NCBI GenBank assembly: GCA_009869945.1
Contig: WIXG01000471.1
Location: forward strand, 1-52,282
Reading direction: 5' to 3'
Origin: Mesaphorura yosii
Taxonomy: Eukaryota; Arthropoda; Collembola; Poduromorpha; Tullbergiidae
Length of the DNA: 52,282 bases
Positions 1-12,099 of this stretch are shown one piece after another (positions within the stretch are counted from its first letter, which is position 1; the number at the start of each line of letters is the position of its first letter). Under the pieces are notes generated by a model. The model was not told where the DNA came from. It saw nothing but the letters and a program-made list of their open reading frames with translations, and ran no database searches. Position numbers and translations under genes: made by a program.

Positions 1-893
1 AGTGATTTCACTCTTGGCGCCTTGTTGTGCCCCGAAGTATCACTCGACTGGCGTATTTTATTGCGAAACGAAGAACCACCGCGCCACACTGCCCGGCGTA
101 GCCGGGCTAGTGAGGCTAGTTTGTATAACTTTGAACCTACGATTAGAATTGAGAAAATTTATTTCTTCATCTTTCGGTCTAAAGAAATCTTGTTTCTTAC
201 TTGTGAGAGCGCATGATTCACCACTTGCAATTCGACCTTTTCTCGAGGCCTGTTGTTTTTTGTCTATTGAATTGGTTGGAAATTGGAAATGTATCGAGCC
301 TTGTATATGGATACGTTCTAGGGCATAGTTATTTGTTCCAAGACACATCCTAATGTATCGTGTCTTCTCCATGGAGCTGTCAAAGCTGTCAAAACATGAA
401 CTGGAGTTGTTGAGTTGACCGTAAGAATAGCAGCCTCGTGTCCATCTACTTGACCGGAACCTATTATCATGCCAAAATACAAAATTGGTTAATCTCACGG
501 CATACCTGCCAGTTGGTTTAAACCGCACTGGAAAATCACGCCCTATACAAATTTAATCCACACGTGCGTCCTCTATGATTAATGAAGCAATAAAAAAAAT
601 GAGTCCTGTCATGCAGAGGGCATAGAAATTACGGTGAAAAAAGAATGGATTTTGAAACAACGCGATTAAGATTAGCAAGCCATGCCTTACTTTATTCATA
701 CATGAGTCCTCCACGATTATCGCCGCTAATCTCAGATGCTAGTGACAATCTGCCAATCTACCAACGCTGCAATTAGTCCAATCCTAATCATAAAATAAAC
801 TGGGCGAAGCCAGCAAGTGACTGAAGCTACCAATTTCCGTTTCTGGTCGATCAGCTCAAACCAGAGTACTGCTGGCAGTTCTGTCAATTTTTA
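1..893. other. Intergenic, no gene recognised
   Basis: Only short overlapping open frames are present on both strands, with no recognisable domain, no splice-consistent chain and no signal peptide. AT-rich stretches occur around 580-800. I see no tRNA or repeat array. It may hold the promoter of the membrane-protein gene that begins at 894. Confidence 0.5.
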
Positions 894-2414
894 ATGGTTT
901 TTGTAACATTTCTGCAAACAATTCGGCAAAGGAATATAATTTTCAATACTGCTATAAAAGAAATTCGCACGACCTTTGGCCTTGCCAATTCTCAATTTCC
1001 TGCACACATGATGACGTCTGTTAAAGCATCTGCGCACGGTTGCCTGTGCATTATCCTCCGCCTTGCCTGCTTCCTCCGTACAGTTCCGTACGGCTGGAAT
1101 TCGCGCCGTCGGCGACTCCGCCGCATGACCAGGTATGAATCTATCATTTTCCACGCCATATCTAGCTGGTCGCCAGCGACCTCAGTGTTCATGGTGGGGC
1201 GCTACCTGCAGACAGAAAACCTCCACGCCCCACCGCGAATCCGTGTCATGCACATTGTCTATGCGGCCGCCTACGTGCTTGTACTTGTCTGCAAAGTGCA
1301 AATGACATTCAGGTCACGCCAAATCATGTCATTCATGAATGCACTCCTGGAGGAGCGCGAGAGGGTTTTTGCTGAAGAGGCACTCGTAGAAAAGAAGAAC
1401 AGAATTGCGCCGAAGGCAGTTGGACTGCTCAGAACTGCTGGGAAAATGGAGCACGACGTAATGATGAAGGCGAATTGGAGTTGTTATATAACATTCATCT
1501 CAACATACCTGGTCATGGTCAATCCGCTTATCCACTCCGTCGTGCTCCTGGACATGCCCTGTGCCCCTCACTACATCTCCTCCGTGGTCCTGCCCTGCAA
1601 GTGGATGGGCGACAACCCAGTCTCGTTTTACCAGCTGGCTCCCTTCCTCCTCTGGGAATACTGCACCTTCTCGGACTTGAGCTTCACATACACCTTCATG
1701 TGGGCCGCCAGCTTTGGAGGGCTGAATTGGATGAAAGATGAGCTGCTCCGGAACCGCGGAATCCGTGGTTACAACTTCTATCGCCCTCCGCCAGCAATTT
1801 CAACAGATGACGGTGAGGGGCATGCTGACAGGGATGAAAGGAGACGGGTTCCATTGCCCCCAGGTCAGATCGACTACATGGGAATGGCCATGGAGTATAG
1901 ACGGGCACAAGTCATTGCACGCCTTGTCAATGATTCATTCCATCTGTATATGGTATTCTGGCCATCATTGATGTACACCTTCGCGGGTACAATGGTATTC
2001 GCCGCAATCCGCTTCACCCACGTGCCCATCTACATTTGGGTCATGTTCCCTTGCTGCGCCATGCATTGCCTGTTTGAAGTAACAACCCAAATGGACATGG
2101 CGGCCAACGTGAACCTAGTCAGCGAGCAATACCTGGACCGTTTGAAGCACTCTAGGAGGGAAATCATTAAGCTCGGGCTGAACACCGAAATTCAGAAACA
2201 ATTCGGCGGGTACTTGGCAAAATTCCACAATTCGTGCAACAAAATAACCTGCAATTCTGGCTCCTTGTACGCGCTAGAGAAGACAATCGTGCTCTGTTGT
2301 CTTAGCAACACCGCCCAGCTGACATTCAATCTTCTGGTAGCGTTCCCCTTAGCGGAAGAGGCCAACTGGGGCTACAGCTTCGTGCAACAGCTCAATTCGA
2401 GTTCAATGATTTGA
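894..2414 (+). CDS. Intronless multi-pass membrane protein, possibly a chemoreceptor
   Basis: A single open frame of 506 residues. At least five hydrophobic segments are visible: near residues 120-140 (VMHIVYAAAYVLVLVCKV), 200-225, 245-280, 360-410 and 465-490. The rest is rich in Arg/Lys loops, as expected for a polytopic membrane protein. Large arthropod gustatory and odorant receptor families have this size and hydrophobic pattern. However, the C-terminal motif typical of insect gustatory receptors (TY, five hydrophobics, QF) is not visible, so the family call is inference. The ATG at 894 is the first in frame; a start at 1009 would shorten the N-terminus by 38 residues. Lack of introns differs from most other genes in the window and could reflect retrocopying or a single-exon receptor class. 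Stop is TGA at 2412. Confidence 0.5.
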   Translation: MVFVTFLQTIRQRNIIFNTAIKEIRTTFGLANSQFPAHMMTSVKASAHGCLCIILRLACFLRTVPYGWNSRRRRLRRMTRYESIIFHAISSWSPATSVFMVGRYLQTENLHAPPRIRVMHIVYAAAYVLVLVCKVQMTFRSRQIMSFMNALLEERERVFAEEALVEKKNRIAPKAVGLLRTAGKMEHDVMMKANWSCYITFISTYLVMVNPLIHSVVLLDMPCAPHYISSVVLPCKWMGDNPVSFYQLAPFLLWEYCTFSDLSFTYTFMWAASFGGLNWMKDELLRNRGIRGYNFYRPPPAISTDDGEGHADRDERRRVPLPPGQIDYMGMAMEYRRAQVIARLVNDSFHLYMVFWPSLMYTFAGTMVFAAIRFTHVPIYIWVMFPCCAMHCLFEVTTQMDMAANVNLVSEQYLDRLKHSRREIIKLGLNTEIQKQFGGYLAKFHNSCNKITCNSGSLYALEKTIVLCCLSNTAQLTFNLLVAFPLAEEANWGYSFVQQLNSSSMI

Positions 2415-3072
2415 GAGGTTATTACAGAGAGACTTAGGAATTCTTGGATGAAAATATACGCGAAGTACTTGCACTGGTTTGAAATCTATTGGAATTAATA
2501 GATTCTAGATGATATCCAGTAGACTTAGTAAATTCTATTTGCGTGATTGTACTTATCCGGGTGAAAATATTTTTATGAACGTCAAGGTGTATGAGCGTAC
2601 AGTTATTGAATATCCATTGTAGGCGCGATTGTAGGAAAGGATTAGTTTAGTTTTAGTTTAGTTTTATAGGTGAATTAGTCCCAACACGGTCTCCAATGTC
2701 AAGGTATCTCCAGGACTGAGTAAAATTGGCCCAAAGTTCACTCTCAGCAACAAAACCAAATTGCCTGATGAAATCACTACACTCACTGAAAGATTTCACA
2801 CTCCTGACAAAAACCAGGCTTATCACTATTAGTGTAAAGCAAAATTAGAATCTGAAACTAAGCTTTATTGGGTAAAGTAATTAAAAGAGACTTGATTAAA
2901 AAATTTAGCTCATGATCAGCTGAGCTGGAAATTGAGTTTTTTTTAAGCAGAACGGACGCTTCCCCACTTGCGGGCGCCACCAAAGAATCAGTAACGACGA
3001 TGAATGAGAAACGCTGCCTCCAGATTTGGCTTGTCAAGTGGACAGAGGCGTTGAGTTGGCTGGCGAGGCGAA
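2415..3072. other. Intergenic, no gene recognised
   Basis: AT-rich spacer. A short imperfect repeat of TTTAG units lies at about 2643-2668. No coding signal is seen on either strand. Confidence 0.4.
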
Positions 3073-3725
3073 TTGTCTTCCTCTTCGCTGAGCAAATGGT
3101 GGAGTACCTTACACTGTGAGGGAAGTTGCCCCATGCTGGAGATGCTACTCAGCGGGTGGGAGGATCCGCTGATTATGGGCCTCTACGTAGGGGTCAAGCA
3201 TTGCGACTGTTGGCCCATGCGAATGCCAACCCATGATCCGTCCCTGCTCTTGGGACCCCTTTCCGGCCAGTTACAGAACTCGGGTCTCAAATATAATGCA
3301 ACTGATCACCCGATCGTAGAAGTCGCAAAGTCACCTCGTCCTTTACGCGGAAGAGCAGCAGCTTGGGATGAGTACCAGCGTGTCACGTACATATTTGGTC
3401 GGATGGGGAGCACTAACACAAAGGAAAAAACAAATTTGACCTTTGCCTAGGAACAATGTGCACGTTGCCAACGAGGCTGCCAACCAACCACAATTCTTTG
3501 TGTGCTCTCTTTGCAGAGGACCATATCTATGTAATCGGGGTATTTAATCTAACACGATTTGATACGGCGACTGAGAAGGAGACATTGACCATTGATGGAT
3601 GGTATTCGTGGCTGGAGAATGCCGGCTGTGCGTATGTGGCGGAGCAGAACAAGATTTTCATACTCGGTGGTTATGATCAACTTACTGCCGGGCCATCACT
3701 ACACTTGATACAAGCATGTGCTTAG
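3073..3725 (+). pseudogene. Kelch-repeat protein remnant
   Basis: Two adjacent open frames, 3073-3450 and 3456-3725, both contain kelch-like blades. Examples are RGRAAAWDEYQRVTYIFG, EDHIYVIG and CAYVAEQNKIFILGGYD, which fit the kelch pattern of a small hydrophobic strand followed by aromatic, hydrophobic, Phe or Leu and Gly-Gly. The frames are separated by a TAG stop at 3448 and a frame change, and I find no splice pair that joins them. No BTB domain or start with upstream context is visible. A decayed fragment of a kelch protein is the simplest reading. A real gene with a missed intron is possible but less likely, because only three poor blades remain. Confidence 0.4.
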
Positions 3726-3796
3726 ACTTCAACAGTGAAATGTGATTTAGCAATTTTTTAATTTGCTCCTGAACAAATGGCACATGTCTTAATCAT

Positions 3797-4093
3797 TCAC
3801 GCCTGTGCTAAGTTGGGAGGACCACAATTTTGTATAACCGCATATCTCATGTTGTAGAGCTCCGACAAATCGAGATACGAAACCTGGGTCGTATTCCTTG
3901 TCGTTTCGGAGTTATGGACAAAAAATTGATTTTTTTTGTCCCATGAGGCCCTGTATAAACCTGTACCACTTTGGAAGCCCATAACTTTGCCGTGCCCGGA
4001 CCGACCAGAGTCAAAAGACCAGCATGCAAATCCGACTCTCCACCCAATTTTTGCAACTTTTGGGGGCCAAGTATGATGGAAGATTCTGCTCAA
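3797..4093. repeat. Probable dispersed non-coding repeat
   Basis: This block contains phrases such as 'ataactttgccgtgcccgg' and 'ttcggagttatggacaaaaa'. A 98-codon open frame runs on the minus strand with no recognisable domain. The wording resembles intergenic repeats that often give false open frames, and a similar style recurs near 15.24-15.40 kb and 31.30-31.45 kb. I could not align the three at length, so the repeat call is tentative. Confidence 0.25.
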
Positions 4094-7000
4094 ATTAAGA
4101 TGGCTTAGAAATAATCTTGCTCAATTAGTTAAATTCTGAGATAATTGAAAATTAATGAGCTGCTTTTATCGTGAGAGTAGCAGGAATTTGTACGAGTAAA
4201 AAAGGTTCCTTCTTCTGCAGCTCCCCTCTAGTCACATTATCTTTTGAAAGAGAAAGCAGAGATAAGATTACAGTAATTAGGGCAATTTGTATAGTAAGAG
4301 GTAATGTGCATTATCATGCCCTGCCCTATGTTTGATATACTCTTGGTTGTAGATATTATCGTTTCGGCATTTTCTCCAAGAGTATTGTTATACACTGTGT
4401 ATTCTACATTATTGTCTCTGCATTATTGGTTCTACATAGTTGGTTCTACATGATTGCTGAGGCATTGTCGGTTCTACATTGTTGGATTCGGCCTTATCAC
4501 CTGATACGCTCAATATGTGTTGATTTATTAAACCCCAAAGATTATCCTATCGAGAGGAGCACATACACTCTTCTCCGAAGAACACTGAGAAAGTGAAACT
4601 CATTTGCGGTGTCCATGTACGGGATTTGATGCACACGCCCACTCCTCTTCACGTCCTTGAACTTGGAGTACAGCGCAGTCGAATTACTGCAGCATTTGTT
4701 AGCACAAGAGGAGGACAGCGACCCGCTGCCTACAAGGCCCAAAAAGAATGTGAACACGAATCTGATTACGAGAACCTCAAGACTTCCTGCCTCGTCCTCT
4801 GCTCTTGTCTTGTCTGGTTCGAATCTTGCACACACGCGTGAGAAATTGACTCTCGCCGTCGTCTTCGTCCACTCGGCGGATGTGCACTCTTTTAAAGTAT
4901 GTACACACTTTTAAGAATGCGAGACAATTGCTATAGTTCCACCGTCGTCGGCGGGGTGTAGCGTAATTATCTGCTATACAATGCTGAAATCAGAGTAGCA
5001 GCGAGGCGAGCGATGATCCAATTTCGCATTATTCTCTTGTGTGCACGAATTTCGTGTCGTGTGGCTGGAGTGCTCGCTGCTCTTCATACACGAGCCAGGA
5101 TCGAGATGAGACAGTTGATCATTTACGAGATTGATCTACAGCGCTCAGCCAGCGCTCGTGGAGCAGCGCTCAGCCTCATTACATCTTTAATGGGCCATCG
5201 ACTCGGCCGCGTGCCTTCACTCTGACCAAATCGTTTATGGAATGCATCGCTGCTGCCCAAACTTGGACTCCAATTCAAGGTTATTGACTTGAGTATGCGT
5301 GGCTTTGTGCTCACTCTCTCGAGTTCCGTGCACGGAAGAATGCGAAAATGAGATTACGCGTCGCAAACTCATAAACACTCTCTCCCATTTCGCAATGAGA
5401 ATGGAATTCACGACTCGTAATTCAAGAGATTTACGTCTCATTTTGTCAAAAGTTATAAGCCCGTGTGCAGACTGTCGAGCTGCTATATTCTAAGGAGATT
5501 CTTGATCACATTAAACCCATTCTTGCCCCGTATCACTCCGACTCTTAATTTATGCATCCTGTTTACAGTGTCAGCGTGTGCTCTGCTTGGAGCTCGCTCG
5601 CGGCTCACTCTTTGCTTTCATGCGTGGCGAAGTCGTCGTGTAGCGAGTTGTGAGAGTCAAGAAATTACACATTCGCGAGTGGTTGTTATGAGTACGTGCT
5701 CTCCATTCTTCTCCGTGCTCTGTGATATAGATCGCAGTGGAAATGAAATTGGAAGAATGAAATAAACAAACTCAAACTGAAATGACGGCTGCGAAATATC
5801 CGTCGGCGGCAGCTCGTATTTAGTTGTGTTTGACCGAAATAAAATTTATGTGAGTGTGTTCGTCTGCGGCCTGCGCACACACTTGCGATTCGAGTCTGGG
5901 CCCATACGTGAAATGAGAGCAGATCATCCTAAGTCGAATTCATGCAATGCGTGCGACGAAGTCGCGCCGATTTCACTGCCGCAGCGCACTCCGCGAACAG
6001 GAATGGAAATAATCCGCGAGCTGCGCTCTACGCGAATTTCAGTGTTGACTGGGCAGCGTGAGTGTGAGCAGCCTGAGTGTGAGCAGCGTGTATTTCGTGA
6101 GTGTGCAACAATCGACGGACTTCAGAGATAGCAAATTGCACACCGTCGTCGTCACGAGCAGTGGGCCCACGATCGGCCTTTTGCTGAGCTCTCTCATTTG
6201 CGCATCACCGTCTTTGACGGCGGAGAGCCCGCATTCTTTCGAAAAGTCGTCGCTAAATCAGAGACGGCAGTGCCCGAATTGCGGACGCTACAAAACTGTG
6301 AATACCGTGGAAATCTTAACAGAGTGTGGTGAACTTTTACGAACGAGCAGCTACACTTCTGCCCATCATGGTCGTCATCGGGAGGGAGTGCGAGGAAGAG
6401 GAAATCGAACCATCAGAGACAGAGGAGCTCGTGAGTTGTGAATACTGCCAATTTGTTTTGGAAAATTTCTCCGGAGTATGTCCAAGAATTTATAGTTTGG
6501 TTTGGACGGTCCGCCGTCCACTGCTCCAGCTGTTTGCAACTCATTCCAGAGCCGAGTCAGCCCACCGATTTTCAATAAGGCAAATTTCGAGTCGGGCATT
6601 GCGGAATTCTTTCGTTAAAAATTCACAACTCAACACGCCCACTCCGACTCGGAGGACGGCGATCGGTCAATAGTTTAATGACGGGGTTCGAGCGAAAGAC
6701 GGCAAAGACTCTGACTGCCCGAAAAGTCAAACGGACAAAAGCGAGAGTTATTCATTAGCATAATTGCCACCCCAGCCGAAATACTCCACCAAATCAATAT
6801 TGACTTTTAGACAGTTGCACTTTCCCGAATGCTCGAACTTGTACTCAAAAGGTAATAAAAACAGAGTCGAGAAATCCACATCGTCCTCCGAGCCTATCAA
6901 GCTTGGATTTCTCAATGAGAATGGCTGACAATGACAATTGCCGGCTGATTAGCACAGAATGCCATAACAACAAAAGAGCCAGCGAGCAATTCAAAATTCT

Positions 7001-8481
7001 TTCATTGTCCACCGTCTTTGCGCTCATTACGCAGTCATTAGCACGTCGACCGGGCAGCGAGAAGGGCGAGTCGTGAGAATGTGTAGGATGACTTTTCATC
7101 TTTCATATAAAACAACAATGCAAGTGAGATGGCTCGGGATTAATGCATAATTTGCAGTCGTCGCTGGTTAATAAATGAAAATATGCCACGTTAAAAATAT
7201 GCAAGAGTCCAAGCGTTGGGGCGTGAACGGGGCTCGCCTTTTCCGTGTACGGACGGACTCTCCATGTACGGAGTTTCATGAGCGGACCGTTCGACCTACT
7301 ATAGGCAATCTGCATTCTTTCGACTCGCTGCAAAACAACTTTGCTGCTGGCTTCCCACTGCCAAACGCTCATTTCTCTGTCCGCTCGGCGAGCGAACGCG
7401 TAGAGAAAATCTCATTTTTCCATGGCATCATAAAATGTTGACTTGTTTCGCAACTGACTGCCAGAAAGAGGGAAAGCCCGGAGAAAGCAATGTATTATCA
7501 TAATTGCTTCGAGGCACGCACTCAACACTCTTTCATATCGAACTTTTCACTTTCCCAACAGCACCACCGCGCCGTGCCATAAAAGACGCGTATCTAAAGT
7601 AAATATTTGCCGAAAGCCAGGAAAAGAGTAGGCGGTCGATGGCGCGATCACGCGATCAAAAGATGAGAGCATATTGCATAACACGATTTATCGATATTTA
7701 ATACGAGAAAGTCGATCTGTTCTCTGTTGCTGTATAGAGTTACGAGTCGTGTTTTCCATGTTGTGATTTACTCCGGCACAAACACATGATAAGCGCGATG
7801 GAGCCGCCGTGTAAAAATGCGAGAATACCAGAAATATGAGAAATGCGCTGATTTGACTGGATCTCAAGAAAGAGTCTTCCTCCCGTATCCAAAAAATGAG
7901 TAATAATTTTCAATGAGCTCATCACAATTTGTGAACGGAGCCACCACGTCGCAATTTTTTGTAGAATTTAAACCCAGTCTTTATTGAAGGCGAGAGTCAT
8001 CGTAATACACGTAGGACGTACGAATTTCATTACATAAACCAAGTATACTAGAGCCACTGCCGTGTATGGATTTCTCCAAGTACGAGCAGTGAAGCGAAGA
8101 AACGGCTGCTCCTTTGCATCATCACCGCATTTTGTTCATTCTTTTTTATTACTGCGATGTACACTCTTTTCTCATCATCAGACTGCCTTCCATTGTGTGC
8201 TCATTTTATTCGCGCATAACTCGCGCAATCCGTGTGCATTATTTCGAGCTGTGTGTATCTTTTTTCGCTTTCGCGCAGTCAATGTCCATTATCGTGAGAA
8301 GAAAGTCTCGGGAAAGAAACTTTTCGTACAGATTTCGGGATTAATGTGAAGGAAAAAGAGACATAAAAGTGGAGTTGGAATCTCATTCCAGAGTTCGTGC
8401 TGGGAAAGTTGGCTGTCCGCCATTTCCTATTTTCCTCGATCTTTCTGCTCAAAATATAAAAGTGCAATAACTCTTCTCTGA
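4094..8481. other. Long region without a recognised gene, upstream of the TRPA gene
   Basis: About 4.4 kb holding only short unrelated open frames. Visible structure includes an imperfect tandem of a 'ggttctacat'-type unit at about 4399-4485, a local duplication of 'gcgctcagc' around 5141-5176, and an imperfect 'gtgagtgtgagcag' repeat at 6057-6106. Several stretches are richer in CG dinucleotides than the flanks. Untranslated first exons or regulatory DNA of the TRPA gene at 8.5 kb could lie here, but I can point to no specific element. Confidence 0.4.
4399..4485. repeat. Imperfect tandem repeat of a ggttctacat-like unit
   Basis: The phrase 'tctacat' preceded by 'tggt' or 'ggt' occurs at least three times, with two diverged copies ('tattctacatt'), spaced 17-35 bases apart. 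The spacing is irregular, so this is an old, decayed minisatellite at best. Confidence 0.35.
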
Positions 8482-11400
8482 ATGCAGTCCCCGCACTCCA
8501 ACTTTGAGATGGTCAAGGTGGATGCAGCTAACGGAGCTATGGAAGCTCCTTCCGACCCTCCACCACCCCCTCTAATAACCCTCGCCCAGCGGGGCGACCT
8601 GCCAGGGCTTTCGAAGTATTTGAGCACCCAAGTGGAGGGCGACGTTTTCGAGGAGCTCTTCGGGAGGAGGGACAAATTGGGAAGGACGGCCCTGCACTGG
8701 GCTGCTGATGGGGGTGAGCTGAATTTGAATTTAATACCTTCCCTTGCAATTAATTTCCTTGACAATTGACAGTAATTCATATTTTGGCAATATTTTCACA
8801 ACTTGCAGCCTCCCACCCCACCGCCCTCGACTGTTGCCGTCTCCTAATAGAGAAGGTCTCCACAGGAAAAAGAATGGAGTTGATCAATTCAGTCGACGCC
8901 CAGTCCCGCTCCGCCCTCGTGTGGGCTGCGGCGAGAGGGAATTCAACACTCCTCCAGTACTTGCTCCAATCCGGAGCCGACCCCTGCCTAAAAGATAAGG
9001 CGGGAAAGAATGTGTTGCACTTTGTAGCGGAGTTGGGTGAGTTTGCTTTGAGTTCAGTGGCCCCACAGTTTAACTATTTTCCCCCTGACCCTGACAGCCC
9101 ACAACACGACCTCCGCAGCGCTCGACTGCGCCACCGTCATCCTCTCATGCAACGTACTCTCATTGGACGACAAGCTCCTCCACTCTGTCCTGGACCAGAA
9201 GGAGGCCCACACCGACCGAACCCCACTGCATTTAGCGACCATTGCCGGGAACGAGAAGTTAATAGAGTTGCTAATTAAAAGTGGAGCTAATGTTTTAGAA
9301 ACAGACTCGAACGAGTACAGCGTTCTCCACCATGCCGTCATAAATGGTGAGGTTGACAACCGGTGGTTTAATGTATTTCTTAATTAGTGTGAATCTTGTC
9401 TCCCCGACAGCCCTCCCCCACGCCGCCCTCTCCTGCAGCCGGGCACTCCTCCAACTCATCCAAGACCCCACGAAAACAACCCTCCTCAACTCTAAAGAAG
9501 TCTATGGAAGAGCTCCCCTCCACATCGCCGCTCGCCGTGGGAACCACTCCGTTTTAAAATCCTTAATAGACAATGGAGCTAATTATTTATTACAAGAAGA
9601 TCAAACAGGGCACACCGCTCTCCACCTGGCCGCCAGTTTGGGGAATGAGTCGAAAGCGGCTGCGTGTGTGGCTGCACTGTTGAGGGATTTATCAAATGAA
9701 GAGTCCAGTTTCTTTGTCAACATTCAAAACTCTGAAAAACTAACAGCAATGTACCTTGCCGCCCGTCATAGGAATGTAGAAGCCTGTAAACACTTGTTAA
9801 GGGCGGGCTCTGCATTTGACAAGAAGAGTAGCCATGGGAAGACTCCCTTGGAAAAAGTTTATAAGAGGATTCCAGAAGCTGTGAGTGTACTGTTAGAAAA
9901 GTCTGTAGAGCAGAGCGGGTACGCGAATAGGTTTGGGGCGATTGACAGTTATGTGGAGATTGACTTTGGGTGAGTGAAATTATATACTGGCTTTATTGGT
10001 TTTGGTTTACTGGTTTTAATTTGTGCTCCTTACCCGCCCGCAGCCCCATCCTCGGCTCCCCTACCACCACCTTAAACAAGTACAAAGAAATAGAAGAGCT
10101 AGCAAAGATCCAGTACGCGAGGTGGGAGCAGCGAAGAGATGTGTTGGCCCATCCTTTTATTAGGGTTTTTCTATGGAAAAAGTGGGAGAAGATTGCGTGG
10201 GTTTTTAGCGTGGCGAGGTTCTTTCACGTGAGCAGATTTTCTCAAGTCTTTTAAAAATCTTTCCCTCCCGCCCTTCTTTGAACGATAATACGAAATGCGA
10301 TTTACGTGCAGATGTTCTGGTTCCTCTCCATCTTCGTCTTCCTCGTCATGGTCTACCGAGTCCACTGCCCGTACAAGAGCTCAAAGAGCGTCAAGTTCTC
10401 GTGGACGGCGTTGCGGCCGGCGGAGGAGGAGGAGGGGAACGCGACGTTGAGTAAGTTCTTTTACTTTCATTCGGCGGGAGGTTTGAATTTTGAAAAAACC
10501 TCAAGTTGCAACTAACAAACTTTAAATTTACAGAGACCCTCTCCGAGTGCACCTTCACCCCCCTCCACCTGACATGGGGCCTACTAAACCTCCTCGGGCT
10601 CTTAGTATTCCTCTACGGCCTCCTCCTCCAGACGCAGAACAGGGTGCACTGGTTCTACAAACCGCTGCGCCGTAAACCCATGCTTGAGAGAACAACTTTA
10701 GATAAGATGGGGATCGTCGCAGTCCTCCACTACCTGAAAGCGTTTTTTAACATCGTACCAGTTCTATCTCTCATCCTCTCCGGGATGGTGGTTTTGATAA
10801 CTATTCCAGTGTTTGGGTTATTCCCAATGGGGGACGAGGCGCAGTACTCCGTCGTGGGGGTGAGTCGGCGAGCATAAGGGCTTTCCTTGATCTTCCCTCT
10901 GTCAAACTCGCGGCTAACTCTCGAATTACTCCACAGCTGATGGGCTTCCTCGTCTGGTTCGGCGTCTACCTCGAAGTGGGGAAGATCCCCATCTGCCGCG
11001 TGTACATCAATCTGCTCTGGAAGGCCTCCTCCACTCTTGGGTTCGCCATCCTCATCCATCTACCTATTCTCTTTGGGTTCGCTGCTGTTTTCGTGCTGCT
11101 GATGCAGAGGGTGAGCCTCATTCTGTAGTATTTTTACACTGAAAGCCCGAGTTTTAAACTTTCACATTCCTCCACAATTTATAGATGCCCTCCTTCTCCT
11201 CTGCCTCTCAAGCGATAGTAAAGGTCCTCACCTTAATGATTGGGGAGTTGGACTACGAGTCTTTATTTTATGGAGAAGAAGACAAGACAGATAACATCCT
11301 CTTCGCCGGAATTGAGATGGTCGCCCTGGCAATATTCGTCGTTTTCGTCGCGGTCCTCCTCTTGAACTTTTTAATAGGATTGGCAGCAGATGAGATTAAG

Positions 11401-11712
11401 GATTTCAGGGAGAGGGCGAAGGTCTGGCATTTGTGTACCCAGATTGAGCAGATTTCTTTGCTGGAGTCCTTTTTGGATCAGAGGTGTTTTAAAGGGTGGT
11501 TTAGGAAGGGGTTGATGCTCATGCCGCCGAGGAAGGGTGGTGCTGGAAAAGAGCGGTGAGTTACGATTTGGTGACTGGTTTTGATGTGCTAAGCTGAATT
11601 TCATTTGCCTGCCCACAGCCGCCGCCTCGAGGTTTATATTCCAACGTTGCCGAAGGAGCTTCAGCGGGCGGTTCACAACCTCAATCTGAGGACGTTGGAG
11701 GAGGAGAAGTAA
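8482..11712 (+). CDS. TRPA-family cation channel (ankyrin-repeat, six-TM)
   Basis: Ten exons join in frame to about 851 residues: 8482-8713, 8809-9036, 9098-9346, 9411-9969, 10044-10227, 10312-10450, 10534-10859, 10937-11110, 11185-11555 and 11619-11712, all with GT-AG introns of 61-95 bases. The N-terminal half carries roughly eight ankyrin repeats (GRTALHWAA, RTPLHLATIAGNEKL, GRAPLHIAARRGNHS, GHTALHLAASLGNES). Six membrane segments follow from exon 6 on. The pore region VLTLMIGELDYESLF and the S6 helix ending NFLIGLAADEIKDF are typical of TRPA channels. The family senses temperature, irritants or mechanical stimuli in sensory neurons. The length is below canonical TRPA1 and near the pyrexia and painless subtypes, so I do not assign a subtype. 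The start could be 8482 or the ATG at 8509. Stop codon is TAA at 11710. Confidence 0.9.
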
Positions 11713-11930
11713 TGAAAAAGAGTTCAGTAATCGACGGTTTTCTCGTTATTTTTAAAGTGTGGTAGTTGACCACTTTCTGACCTTTTTATAGCAATATGAT
11801 TGCCATGTGCTTCAGCAATAATGCCTTTTTAGTGGTTGTGAGCAGCAGCTTTAATGGCTTTTGACTCTTTTTATAATAATTCCACTCCTCAATCACAATA
11901 ACTCCAAGTATAAGTTACAAGTTACAAGAA

Positions 11931-11936
11931 AATAAA
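11931..11936 (+). terminator. Poly(A) signal AATAAA of the TRPA gene
   Basis: AATAAA lies 219 bases after the TRPA stop codon and before the convergent GPCR gene's own signal, so it is well placed to end the TRPA transcript. Confidence 0.55.
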
Positions 11937-11992
11937 ATTATTCTGACAAGGTCAACAAGTTTCGTGTGTGTATTGGCATTGTAGTATTGCAC

Positions 11993-11998
11993 TTTATT
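11993..11998 (-). terminator. Poly(A) signal (minus strand) of the GPCR gene
   Basis: TTTATT on the plus strand reads AATAAA on the minus strand, about 100 bases after the GPCR stop. The two convergent genes have signals only about 60 bases apart, so their 3' UTRs abut. Confidence 0.5.
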
Positions 11999-12099
11999 CA
12001 GTGAGATTACGTTCGGTTACGAGAACACAGTACATTTGTCATGTATCACAGTTGGCAGTTCAGTTACGCTCATAGTCAGCCAATGCTCTTGGCGATCAA

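Noticed and set aside
58..528. 156-codon minus-strand open frame
   Set aside because: No domain, odd composition (Arg/Ser-rich without pattern), and no splice or promoter context; probably chance.
4812..4830. tRNA-like 'ggttcgaatct'
   Set aside because: No flanking stems or anticodon arm could be matched.
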